64,000 nt of DNA from Agelas oroides (lineage: Eukaryota; Porifera; Demospongiae; Agelasida; Agelasidae). The stretch's first letter is position 1. Every line of letters begins with the position of its first letter. A model generated the notes under the pieces. That model ran no database searches. It was not told the origin of the DNA and saw only the letters and a list, made by a program, of their open reading frames with translations. This document shows positions 55,313-64,000 of this stretch, one piece after another. The position numbers and the translations under genes are program-made. The stretch is from contig OX422184.1 in the NCBI GenBank assembly GCA_949130485.1, positions 10,733,996-10,797,995 on the forward strand, read 5' to 3'.

Positions 55313-56762
55313 TGAGGATGGTGTCTGAGAGGTGATAGGCGTACTCGGTGGGGATGGTGTCATGGTGCCATCTGGTGTGAAAGAAAGTTGAGTAAGTATG
55401 AAGTATAAATGAAATATTATTTTTGACTGGCACTTCTTGGTCGGACTCATGAGCAAGCAGCCGCATATTAGATTTAGAATTATTCAAGGTCATAACAACA
55501 GTGACTGTGGTGTGTGAGAATGTGTGCAAGTTGAGAATGACATCTACAAGTAGTGGCAGCACTCTTGACGACATCCTCAGTGATAGAGCAGCTCTGGAAG
55601 CTCACTTCGGGATTCATCTGGACTCAGACTTGAGTAATGGCACCTATAGCGATTGCTAGCGCCGGCCTTGTAATCGTCATTGTGAGTGTGGCCAGCCGGC
55701 TAGGTAAGTTTGTATGGAAAGCTTTGAGGTCGATTATCTGGATGTAAAATTTTGTTACTTTTCCAATGTTTTTACGTGGATTTCCATCCAGACTGAAGCT
55801 CCACCCCAACTCCACCCATGACGTATTCTATTCACAAACATGAAATTTTGTAGAAACATGACATGTAGCAAACATGTAGTGATACAATAAATAGTGATAG
55901 GAACAATAAATGGTTTCTATTTACAAGAATGTAACATTTCTTGTTATTCCTGCAGTTTTATCTAGTTTTACCTTCTCTGCTTTTACAAGTTCAAGACCAA
56001 AATTGATCAAAGTTGTTTTAGGTTTCTTCTTTTAGAAAGGGAGATTCCAAGCTAGTCAATAACTTTCACAAGGGCCAAACCAGCCATCAAAAGATTGTAG
56101 TGCAAGTTTTCATTAAATGAATAGACTTAGCCTGATTCTCAGGCCTCCTCCATTAATAGTTTTGGTTACCATTCATAACAATGCATGGGAGCGGAAAAGT
56201 GGTGAAAAATGGGGACAGCTGAGAGCATTCATCACATGAATGACATCAGAAGGAGGTGGACATAGAGGGGAGGGGCCCAACCGCCAAAACACACTGGATT
56301 ATTATCCATTTGAGTGCTATGCTGCAGTTTTGGACTCCAGGTGTTAGTGTGGCCAAAACTACTCATCTTCATATTATGTAATTTACGCATGCGCAGATGT
56401 TTAGGATGCAGGAGTTTAAGGACGCTGTGGACTGGGAAAGGGAGTTGGAGGAGTGCCAAAAGAAAGTCAAGAGGTTAGAAGTTATTGAGGAGAGAGATAT
56501 TCAACTTGAGAAGCGTAACAGGGATTACCGAGCCCTTGATCGAAAATATTGAGAGCTGTTCTGCGAGAACAAGCAGGCTGTAGAGCGTTTATGGGTGTTG
56601 GAGAGAAAGGAGCGCATAGAAGAGGAAGAAAGAAGAGATAATCTGTTCAACGTTTATAGCTGTTCAAGAACCAGGAGTACAGTCGGCAACAATTGTTGCC
56701 AACCCAGTGTAAAGTGCTTGGAACTAACGAATCCATGATCAGAGTCTCGGGAGTATAATGAA
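55313..56762. other. No recognisable gene
   Basis: 56405-56690 has an open, Glu/Arg-rich coiled-coil-like plus reading (ELEECQKKVKRLEVIEERDI) broken by a stop at 56550. It may be an exon of an unknown gene. Confidence 0.35.
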
Positions 56763-57221
56763 ATGGCATCTGACATAGGCAAGAAGAGGAAGATTAGTGA
56801 ATGGGATGTATCAGAAATTGAAGAGACAGATATGGCATGTGTGCATGGAGTGCCAGTGGTTGTTTCACCTTTGAAGAAAAGTAGGAAGAATGCTTCTCTT
56901 TCTTACTTTCATCGAAAGTTTGGGCCCATTGAAGCTAAATCTGCAAAAGATGTGAAAATAGGTGAATTGGCTTTGTTGGCAGTCAGTCAGCCAATCAATA
57001 TTACAGCAAAGGTAGTAAGTGTGGAAGATGTTGTATTGGTCACGAGGAAAGATGGTAAAGAATTGAAGAAACAGGATGTGAATGTTGCAGATTTATCAGG
57101 ATGTTGTCATCTGGTCTTGTGGGAGGGAGACGTTAACAAGTTAGAAGAAGGCAAAAGCTGTCGTTTAGTTGATGTAAATGTAAAGATAATTTATTCTGCT
57201 CACATCAAGGTCAGGTTATAA
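56763..57221 (+). CDS. OB-fold (RPA-like) protein ORF, 152 aa
   Basis: The ATG opens a Lys-rich N-terminus with possible nuclear signals (KKRK, LKKSRKN). Then come PINITAKVVSVEDVVLVTRK, a charged insert and CCHLVLWEGDVNKLEEGKSC and VDVNVKI, a pattern of single-strand-binding OB folds (beta strands with W-x-x-x-x-x-L-x-x-G-x-S). RPA-like ORFs occur in some animal and plant Helitrons and as host genes. Intact to a TAA at 57219. No other Helitron feature is adjacent, so the context does not decide. Confidence 0.5.
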   Translation: MASDIGKKRKISEWDVSEIEETDMACVHGVPVVVSPLKKSRKNASLSYFHRKFGPIEAKSAKDVKIGELALLAVSQPINITAKVVSVEDVVLVTRKDGKELKKQDVNVADLSGCCHLVLWEGDVNKLEEGKSCRLVDVNVKIIYSAHIKVRL

Positions 57222-57890
57222 AATTTAATGAGTTGGGTGGTTTATTGGCCTGGGAGTGGGTTGCATTTGGTTTACTTGGAGAAGAAAAATGGTTATTGTT
57301 GTTGGATGGACATTTTAGCACATTGCCACATCAAATTCTGTATGTCGATAATTATTGTAACTATATACTCATACTTTAATTTTGATAAGGGTTTAGTATT
57401 AAAAAAATTTGATCAATTCATTATGACCATACTCACACAAAGCATCACAGATGTAAAGTTCATTAAATTTTAACACATCAATGAAAAGGTGTATTTTGGG
57501 AACACTTTGCATCTTCTAACTACATATTGAAGCCTGGTAATATATGTCAGGTCATAGTAAATAGTGTGACATTAGGCTTCACCTAAATAGTTAGGAGATC
57601 CCAGTGTGGACCACGGGGAGGTGGTTCCCAACCCACACCACCTAATGTGTGTGCACATATATAAAGTAAATAGCATGTCTAAAACCTCAATTGTAAGGTG
57701 ACTTCCAAAATTTTATGGCATCACCTGGTGGGCAATACTAAGCTCTTGTAGCATAATTCCTGTATATTGTAATACAGAAGCTCACTCAAATGACTTCTAC
57801 TAAGAATGTGTCACCTTAATTAGAGATTTTATGTTTTAGTGTTCACCATGGGCTTGTGTTCACCTAGGACTTGTCTTCAAGTTGACTCTT
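57222..57890. other. No recognisable gene
   Basis: AT-rich, short frames. Confidence 0.3.
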
Positions 57891-57894
57891 CATC

Positions 57895-57975
57895 TCAGGC
57901 TTGTGTCTTCACCAGCGATTGACCTGGGCTTGTGTCTTCACCAGGGATTGACCTGGGCTTGTGTCTTCACCGAGG
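57895..57975. repeat. Minisatellite, ~33-bp unit
   Basis: GGCTTGTGTCTTCACCAGSGATTGACCT repeated about 2.5 times, with diverged copies on both sides (57845-58020). Confidence 0.75.
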
Positions 57976-58099
57976 ACTTGAACATAATGATGGCATTCAC
58001 CTAGGGCTTGTCTTCACTGTGGACTTCAAGAGAATGCTCGGAGAACGTTGGTGCAACTTGTCTGGAAACACAGACACCAAGAATTTGCCAGCCCCGAGG

Positions 58100-58917
58100 T
58101 GGTGTGCATTAGTAAGAATTGTATACCCAAAAAGAGAAAGAACTATTCCCCTTCGAGACAGAGGAGGAGTCATGAGCGTCTCTTGAGGTTTATTTCTCAC
58201 AAGCAGGAAGAAGGTCACAAGCGTGAGGAGTATCGCCAGCAGGAGAAGTCTTGCAGGCAGGAGGAGTGTCGCCAACTGGAGGAGTCTGACCAGCAGGAGG
58301 TGTCTCATATGCACAAGGAGTCTCACCCGCCAGAGGAGCAGTCTGACAGGCAGGAGGAGCCTCGTAGGCAGGAGGAATCTTATAAGCAGAAGACTTGCCT
58401 GCTAGACTCTGGTGCTGCTGGTATGTCAGGTAGTCCAGACATAGAGACTGTTGTACCTGAGATACAAGTTGAGAAGTCTACACCTGAACCAGCTGCTGTA
58501 GCCGAGCAAGTAGACCTAGGTTCCATCACAAAGGTATTGGACAGCCCTGGATGTTTTATACGATATGAAGGCAAAAGTGGTGAGACAATTAACTGGAACT
58601 CCAGCTACACTGATGTCTTGATTCCAGTCCTACACCATGGAGCAATTGCTAGTGGAGTTGATAAATGTGACCTGTGCCGATTCCATTTGGAGGGTAGCTG
58701 TCGATGTGGCCTACGGTGTACTTACGCTCACAGCTGGAGTGAAAGATCAGAATGGATTTGTCCCATTTGCTCAAACCCCCTCCCTCTTCTACCTACATGT
58801 ACATGTCATGTACCCCAAGCTCCCCTTCCTCTCCCACCTACATATACTGTACTCCAAGCCCCCCTCACTCACCCAACTACATGTCATCAACTCCTCAGCC
58901 TTCCATCATCTTCCTAA
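58100..58917 (+). CDS. CCCH zinc-finger protein ORF with coding minisatellite
   Basis: Open from before 58100; no ATG that is clearly the start, so it is probably an internal or 3' exon. Order: basic KKRKNYSPSRQRRSHERL, a Gln/Glu/Arg repeat (about 58200-58385, RQEES-like 5-residue units from a 15-bp DNA repeat), a linker, and one CCCH finger, C-x7-C-x5-C-x3-H in CRFHLEGSCRCGLRCTYAH. It is followed by CPICS and a Pro/Leu-rich tail. CCCH fingers bind RNA. The basic block is shared with the fragment at 27050-27442. Confidence 0.5.
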
Positions 58918-59100
58918 TGTCCATTCTCTAAATGCATATTATTGGTGGAGTATATGACGTGTAGGATGTGAGTAAGACAGGGGGCTAGGAGTATATGACA
59001 TGTATGTGGGTGAGGAAAGGGGGGCTTGGAGTAGACAGGGTATAGCTGGGTGAAAGAGAGTGTGTGGGAGTAGATGACATGTAGCCAGGAGTCTACAATC
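58770..59100. repeat. Inverted pair of CT/GA-rich minisatellites
   Basis: 58780-58890 carries CCCCAAGCYCCCCTYNCTC...CTACATGTCAT units. The opposite strand of the same motifs (GGGGGGCTTGGAGTAGAC, ATGACATGTATGTGGG) is found at 58945-59095. The left arm overlaps the end of the CCCH ORF. Confidence 0.6.
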
Positions 59101-59234
59101 TACATAGGTGATACTATTTGTATTGTTACAGATAACTTATCTTATTCTGATTGGTTTGATGACTGATGGAGTGAAGTGGTCTACCACTCTGCAGATCCTC
59201 TGCTCCAATGCCAGAGCTCCAGTGGCTCAGTTGG

Positions 59235-59420
59235 TATTATCCCATCATGAATTCTCCCACCCCCAGCCTTCCCATCATGTATCTCCCACCTCCAGCCCTT
59301 CCCTCATGGACTCTCCCACCCCCAGCCCCCTGCAGAGTACCACACCAGTCCAAGCCACTGGTCCATGGACTCTCCAACCCCCAGCCCCCCTGCATCCATG
59401 ATGGGAGGACTGGGGGTGGG
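59235..59420. repeat. CTCCCACCCCCAGCC minisatellite
   Basis: Units of about 27 bp, CATGRAYTCTCCCACCCCCAGCC, repeated about four times, then one inverted copy at 59400-59425 (GGACTGGGGGTGGGAGAGTC). Confidence 0.7.
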
Positions 59421-59425
59421 AGAGT

Positions 59426-59965
59426 CTATGGTGGGAAGGATGGGGTTGGAGATTGCATGGGTAGTGTGTTTCTTTCTAGGAGGAGGAGTCTTGCATCTTC
59501 AAGGAGCCTTTCCTGCAAACGATGACTCTTTGAGAGATTTGCCACACGTTGGAAAGGAAATGGAGGATCAAGCAGAAGGTCCTCCATGTGACGCACTCGA
59601 GAACAGGCAACGAATGTTAGTCCTGTTGAGAACTCTTTCTTTCCAACATTGATAACCACCTTATCCAATGTGAGGCCCTGAGCCTTGTGGATAGTGACAG
59701 CCCAGGCTAGCTTGAGAGGGAGCTGTAGGCGGGAGCATGAAGCACCTGATACAGACCAGGTGCGGCAGAGTGGGGTGATGGGGACAGTGCTATCAGGGAG
59801 AGTGGGACCCTGGTAGGAATCAAACCGCACCATAACTGCAACTGGAAGATGAGGTGGAGTTCCACCGTTGCTGTAGCAAATGGCAACCACTGTTCCCATT
59901 GCACCATTGACCAGTCCCATGTCCATTTTCCCTCAGTCGAGTTTACTTATGAGAGCGACAGTAGC
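59426..59965 (-). pseudogene. Pif1-like helicase, C-terminal part
   Basis: LVNGAMGTVVAICYSNG, then VMVRFDSYQGPTLPD, LKLAWAVTIHKAQGLTLDKV (helicase motif V/VI region) and FVACSRVRHMEDLLLDPPFP. The frame is open from about 59940, with an upstream stop. The N-terminal ATPase core is not attached here; a different N-terminal fragment lies at 63.3-64 kb. Whether the two belong to one gene is unproven. Confidence 0.7.
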
Positions 59966-59984
59966 ATGGCTCATTCCTGGGTGG

Positions 59985-60130
59985 ACCATTTCCTATTCTG
60001 TGCTGAGGCCTCTTCCATGGTCAAGAATGTTGGAGTCTTGCACATTACCACGAGCAAAATCAACATTAAAATCACCCACGATTGCGAGCAAATTGTATTT
60101 CCGAGATTCTAAAAAACTGTTCACTCAGAA
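59985..60130 (-). pseudogene. LINE endonuclease scrap
   Basis: Minus strand gives KYNLLAIVGDFNVDFARGNV; the GDFNvDF box is characteristic of EEP-type LINE endonucleases. It sits immediately upstream (same strand) of the Pif1 fragment. Confidence 0.5.
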
Positions 60131-60744
60131 CACAGGCTGCTTTGAGGAAGTCTTGTGTTCATTAGGCGGCCTGGGCTATCTTCTCTCACAAACAACTTTG
60201 CCTCAGAAAAGCCTTTGAGCTTGTACTTACAGCTCAGAAGCAGCCTGCAATCCCAAACTGAGGCTAGTCTTACAAGCAGAGGCCGAGCTCTGTTGCTGGA
60301 CCACTGCGGGATACTTTGCCTGTGAGGTTGTTTTGGCCCAGGAAGTGATAGTGGTTCAAAGGGTGAGGGTGGTCAATGGGGTGAACTTGGGGGTTGTTAT
60401 ATATGGTATCATGAGACAACACCAATTATGGGTTAATGACTTTCTCAGAATTGATAGATGTTGATAGCTTCCTACCCCGTAGCAAACAGAAGGCAACCAT
60501 GTCAAGTATAATCACATAGAACTATACTATATCACCTTGTAATGTTTACTGCATTCTCTAGGATGCACTGGAACAGAAAGAAACTGAGAGAGCTAGTCAA
60601 CCACAGAACTTAGATAAAGGTATTTGTATAAAACATACAGGCTAAACATTAGTGATATTGTCCTTTCTCACATTTAATAGACTTCTCACTGTGCATGTAG
60701 AAATTTCTCTCCAATAATAATTCCTTGCCCCAGCCCTATTCCCA
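60131..60744. other. No recognisable gene
   Basis: Short frames only. Confidence 0.3.
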
Positions 60745-60870
60745 TTTTCCAAAGTTAACCATAGGATAGCCCCTTAGTTAGATATAACTGAGCCGGAGGC
60801 TGAGGTGGTGGGTAGTGAGAGTATCCGCTCAGGCAATGTGCTTGTACAGTCAACCCACCCAGGCTGCAAA
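60745..60870 (-). repeat. Satellite unit fragment (same family as 388-2300)
   Basis: Reverse complement of about 2175-2300, from CCATTTTCCAAAGTTAACCA to GTCAACCCACCCAGG, with a handful of changes. Confidence 0.85.
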
Positions 60871-60871
60871 A

Positions 60872-61145
60872 TTGCAACCAAGAGCGCATAAGAACGGGCG
60901 GCTAGAGTAAGAGCGTGTAACTACGTAAAATTCGAAACCGGGCGGAATTTACCGCCAGTACTAAAAATAGTAACACGCACTGCACACGCTGCGTTGACAT
61001 AAGCCCTTATGCATTGTTGCTAAGCGCACACGTGACCGGATGTTCTATTTTTAGTACGGTTCAATAATTTTGCCCGGACTATGGGCTTCTATTGGAGTTA
61101 CACGCTCTTACTCTAGCCGCCCGTTCTTATGCGCTCTTGTTGCAA
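60872..61145. mobile_element. 274-bp fold-back MITE inserted in satellite sequence
   Basis: About 50-bp almost perfect inverted ends (GAGCGCATAAGAACGGGCGG...AGAGCGTGTAACT) plus further inner complementarity (CAGTACTAAAAATAG / CTATTTTTAGTAC). Nearly the whole element can fold into one hairpin. Satellite sequence lies on both sides. Confidence 0.8.
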
Positions 61146-61192
61146 CTTAGTCACAAGTGAGCCTTCCAAAACTCAAAAACATCTTTACGTGA
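61146..61192 (-). repeat. Satellite unit fragment beyond the MITE
   Basis: TTAGTCACAAGTGAGCCTTCC...AAACATCTTTA matches the reverse complement of about 1080-1130 with several changes. It comes from a different part of the unit than the piece before the MITE. Confidence 0.55.
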
Positions 61193-61364
61193 GCCAAGTT
61201 CACATCCACGAAACCCAATCCTAGTATGTTACTGACATATGTTGTCGGCAGATGCAGATGAAGAGGATGCCCTGATCCTATTGAAAATGGTGATTGAACT
61301 ATGGATAACAATCTCTGGTTTTGCGTTTGCCAGCTCCTTGATTGAATTATAAAACGCTATGTGT

Positions 61365-61490
61365 CTGAGGCTCACTCAAATTAACATTACGAGCGTTCAG
61401 CTCTCTCACACTTGACTTACCACTGTGAGGCTCACAGTTGTGTTCCATAACTGTGTGAGCCTCACAGTAGTAAGTCAAGTGTGAGAGAGC
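61365..61490. repeat. Second 30-bp minisatellite block with 91-bp hairpin
   Basis: Contains the same GTGAGGCTCAC words as 183-345. From 61400 to 61490 the sequence is a hairpin with about 40-bp arms (CTCTCTCACACTTGACTTAC...) and a 9-base loop. Confidence 0.75.
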
Positions 61491-62333
61491 CCAGATAACA
61501 CCGAACAAGCCCCAGCCCAACCCTAGCCATAGCTCAGCCTTACGGAACCGACTATACCGCTAGGCGTATCGTTACTATAGCAAAGCACATGCCATAACTA
61601 GCGTAAAGATGCCATTACTAGGATAAGTTTGCCGTTACTAAGAGAAGCACACTCCCATTTAAAGCCCGCCGACCATGCTCACACAAAAACTATTAATATA
61701 CTCACCACGAGAAAGTTGCCACAGCACAGACGCGAATGTCCATCCATTTAAGCCATAAACGCCCCATCCCCATATCCCATCATGCTTTAACTTCACACTT
61801 CATGTGTTTTAAGCTTCCTAAGCTCTATTGAAGAGGAGGTTTGGTACTACCCAGATGATCGTGAGCAAATACATGGATGCGCTGTTGAATTTACCTGCCA
61901 TCAATTCTCATCATGACCTCAGAGGATTGGGGTGCCGTTTGTGCCAAAAATCAGTGAAGTGCAATATTTATAAATGTGACTTACATTCATGTTAGTGTAT
62001 TATGCAAACATTACATACCTTACGAGATCACAAGGTAGCCAGCTGCAGTTGATGATGGCTTTACAAAGTATATGAAAAGGAGAGACTGAAGACTAACCCT
62101 GTGAGATGATGTGGCCTATGAAGTCTTTTATTCTCATTCCCATTTTCAAATGGTCTTGGAACAAGGTCTAAAATTTGTTTTGGCAATGGACAAACATCAT
62201 TGGTCTACACAACTGCTGACTCAACACATTATTGCAAGTGACCAGGTCCTTCTCTCAATTTATTCCACAAGAAAGCCACTTTGTGCTCAACCACTGCCTG
62301 ACACCATTTTTCCACAGAGGTGAGGCCTTCAGT
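61491..62333. other. Mostly no gene; degraded MULE tail possible on minus strand
   Basis: The motif GCCGTTTGTGCCAAAAATCA lies at 61933. On the minus strand 62320-62110 reads WKNGVRQWLSTKWLSCGIN and then a stop, resembling the continuation of the MULE transposase upstream. Confidence 0.35.
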
Positions 62334-62935
62334 TCAGTTACTCTTTGCTAACACTTGTTCAATTGCTAGTAGCTCAGCCTCTGAATAATCGGTCATGAAA
62401 AAAGAGGGATTCCAGCTGGGGTTCCACTGCTTGATTACACCAAGGGCTTCTGCTATCTTTTCAGCTGATTCCTCCTGCACAATGAATTCAGCAACCACCG
62501 AATACCCCACATTGGTTCGTACACAGAGAAAGAACAGGGCTAGTGCTACAGCGATATGGCAATACTCATTGTATTGCCATATTGCTCTAGCAGTTGTTTC
62601 TGCCACTTCTCTTGGTGATTCACTAACAGTGTTTGGGAATATGTCAGGCTTGGTCATTGTTTGTCTTCTTTGACAGCTGGCTCTCCATCTATTAAAACAA
62701 AAGCCCGAAAAAAGTATGATGCCTCAAAATTTGTCGACTGCCATTGATCAATTTTCAAGCGAGTGTTTTCTTGGTCAAGTTTGCTCAATTCTAGTGCATT
62801 TTTGGCACTGTACACATGGTTTCGTATGTCAGTAGTGGGAGGATACAGTGCCCAGTCACTTTGTTTTCCCTGGTAGCCCAACTCTTTGCAGAGAGTGTTG
62901 GTTACATAAAACCTCAGTGATCTTCTGACCTCCCT
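62334..62935 (-). pseudogene. MULE/ZSWIM-type transposase fragment
   Basis: Upstream frame (to 62654): CKELGYQGKQSDWALYPPTT, DIRNHVYSAKNALELSKLDQ. Downstream frame (62657-62334): ALFFLCVRTNVGYSVVAEFI, KIAEALGVIKQWNPSW and FFMTDYSEAELLAIEQV, the DDE-like MULE core with TDYSEAE. The two are separated by an unrelated stretch including a 44-bp palindrome at 62545-62590 in place of the expected DATYKTTKY-like block. Confidence 0.65.
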
Positions 62936-62939
62936 GACT

Positions 62940-63256
62940 CCATCACCATGTCACACTGAACAGCCAGGCTCGGGCAGACATTCAGTGGTGGCTCCAGTTG
63001 TACAACAGCCTGCATTCCAGCAGGCATGGTAGCCTGCCCACTGTTGGGTCTGTGGGTGGGGGGTCCAAGGCGGGAGGAGATTGGTGCTCGAAAGGACCGG
63101 CGGGTTGAGCACTAGACCAGCAAGTCCTCCTTAAAGGTGTCCCAGTGGAGCAGTGGGTCCCTAGCAGCAGCCTGGCGGAAGAGCTGGTCATAGCGAATGG
63201 CTACATGTATGGGGTAGGATTGGAAGAGGTGGGACACCAATGCCTGGTATTGTATC
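62940..63256 (-). pseudogene. Retroelement gag-like fragment
   Basis: Minus strand reads LIQYQALVSHLFQSYPIHVA, RYDQLFRQAAARDPLLHWDT and FKEDLLV, then a stop. R/LYD..FR..AA..P...W is a pattern I associate with gag-like proteins of invertebrate DIRS/Ngaro elements. It abuts the Pif1-like relic at 63257. Confidence 0.4.
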
Positions 63257-64000
63257 AGTGTGACCAGATTTCTGAAGCTCTAACATTTGGAGAGATACTG
63301 TTGTTTATGAGGAACTCACCATTAATGAACGCCAGAAAAAAGACAGAATATTCAGTAATGTTGGACGGTGTAAGACGTGGCTGCCCAACTGATGAAACCC
63401 TGCGTACTCTGGAACAGAGAGTAATAGACGTGTCTGTAGCTGACAAATTTGATGCTGATGTTGCACACCCCAGTTTGAATGACAGGGATTTTTTGGTAAT
63501 CTTCTCAAAGACATTATTCCATTGACAGGTGGTAGTTGGAGAAGATCACCAACAAAGAGCATATTTTTAGAGCCAAACCACTCATTTGTGCCAAAAAGTT
63601 CTTCCAACCTCAGGTGCATGTACGCTAAGTTGAGGCTGGACACCATTGAAACCTCATCTACAATTATGAATTTTACGTTACGAGGAGTGGTTCTCATAAC
63701 CTTTTGAGAAGCTTTTGGTAGTGACCAAATAGGTAGCTGATTTACCTTCATGCTCATGGGCAATTGGAAGACTCTATGAATGGTATTACCATCTACATTG
63801 AAAGCAGCTAAACCTGTGGGTGCTGTAATAGCACACGTTAGATCATCTGACGGCCACATACTGCTGATTAAAGCTTTTATCGTTTCAATAAGAAACGATT
63901 TGCCAGTCCCTGCAACACCACTGAGAAACATATGAAGTGGTTTGAACTCACAACTACATTCATTGGCTTCGTGCTGCTGTTGGTGAAGGAGATGGTTATG
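63257..64000 (-). pseudogene. Pif1-like helicase, N-terminal part, with an inverted segment
   Basis: Runs in from beyond the window end. Reads PLHMFLSGVAGTGKSFLIET (Walker A), CAITAPTGLAAFNVDGNTIH, FIIVDEVSMVSS (Walker B) and VGDLLQLPPVNG. After a frame change comes KSLSFKLGCATS. The next expected block (NIWRDTVVYEELTINERQKK, MLDGVRRGCPTDETL, SVADKFD) is present, but on the plus strand at 63281-63455. ELQKSG on the minus strand at 63275-63257 then follows. One 2-nt frameshift lies inside the inverted block near 63357. Such Pif1-like genes occur in Helitrons and other invertebrate repeats. Confidence 0.8.
63281..63455 (+). pseudogene. Inverted 175-bp block of the Pif1-like helicase
   Basis: Plus-strand reading NIWRDTVVYEELTINERQ then, in the next frame, GVRRGCPTDETLRTLEQRV and DKFD. 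Turning it round joins GCATS to ANIW on one side and DKFD to ELQK on the other, in frame at both junctions. Confidence 0.8.

Noticed and set aside
55188..55574. Two overlapping minus-strand ORFs rich in Ser, Pro and His
   Set aside because: They arise from the 62-bp tandem duplication at 55192-55312.
59208..59525. Pro-rich plus-strand ORFs
   Set aside because: By-products of the CTCCCACCCCCAGCC minisatellite; the real coding signal is the Pif1 fragment on the minus strand.
56763..64000. A complete Helitron made of the RPA-like ORF and the Pif1-like helicase pieces
   Set aside because: No Rep (HUH) domain was found, the pieces are on different strands, and no TC...CTRR-type ends were identified. 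Only the helicase and OB-fold fragments are supported.
1..64000. tRNA or rRNA genes
   Set aside because: No cloverleaf-like sequence with A and B boxes or rRNA core sequence was recognised by eye; a tRNAscan or Rfam search would be needed to exclude them.

Overview
This is a stretch of eukaryotic, animal-type nuclear DNA made almost entirely of transposable-element remains. The evidence is short GT-AG introns of about 60-160 bp, several metazoan transposon families (piggyBac, Penelope-like, Ty3/gypsy, DIRS-like tyrosine-recombinase, ISL2EU/DDE_Tnp_4, CACTA-like, MULE, LINE), degenerate TTAGGG-type repeats, and AT-rich spacers with many fold-back elements. The mixture (DUF6589 gene, HIRAN ORF in a transposon, SWIM/YqaJ genes, Pif1-like helicases) is what I associate with marine invertebrates. 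I lean towards a demosponge, but that is inference and a cnidarian would fit nearly as well. I see no convincing intact single-copy host gene.

Layout. 0-5 kb: a head-to-head palindrome, a 404/411-bp satellite, then the RNase H and tyrosine-recombinase end of a DIRS/Ngaro-like retrotransposon with a complex repeated 3' end. 5-9 kb: transposon fragments and a minus-strand LINE with an inverted piece inside. 9.4-12.7 kb: a TTAA-flanked, piggyBac-ended composite holding an ISL2EU-type transposase relic and other fragments. 13.3-14.1 kb: a 769-bp element with inverted ends and TA duplication that carries an intact HIRAN-like ORF. 14-25 kb: decayed multi-exon genes (SWIM/YqaJ, DUF6589, CACTA-type transposase) with recognisable splice sites, plus gag and RNase H scraps. 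25-33 kb: poorly coding DNA, a RING-like fragment, integrase fragment, and a MULE-SWIM-Ulp1-like pseudogene. 36-42 kb: a broken piggyBac gene with a nearly complete Ty3/gypsy element (85-bp LTRs, 5-bp target duplication) nested in it. 43-46 kb: a MULE-like MITE, then an intact two-exon piggyBac transposase, the best candidate here for an active gene. 46-50 kb: Penelope-like, scrambled integrase and HECT fragments. 50-56 kb: little coding content, interstitial telomeric repeats, a third piggyBac relic. 56-59 kb: an OB-fold/RPA-like ORF and a CCCH-finger ORF. 59-64 kb: Pif1-like helicase pieces, MULE transposase relic, a MITE inserted in a second copy of the 0-2 kb satellite, and the start of a second Pif1-like gene running off the end.

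The most notable pattern is that several unrelated relics (Pif1-like helicase, LINE, integrase, probably the tyrosine-recombinase element end) each contain a short internal segment in reversed orientation. In the helicase both junctions can be placed to within a few bases and re-inverting a segment of about 175 bp restores the reading on both sides. This suggests frequent local micro-inversion, or a mechanism producing it, in this genome.

Most elements are dead (frameshifts, stops, mutated catalytic residues). Apparently intact reading frames are the piggyBac gene at 43.9-45.9 kb, the HIRAN ORF at 13.6-13.95 kb, the OB-fold ORF at 56.8 kb and the CCCH ORF at 58.1 kb.
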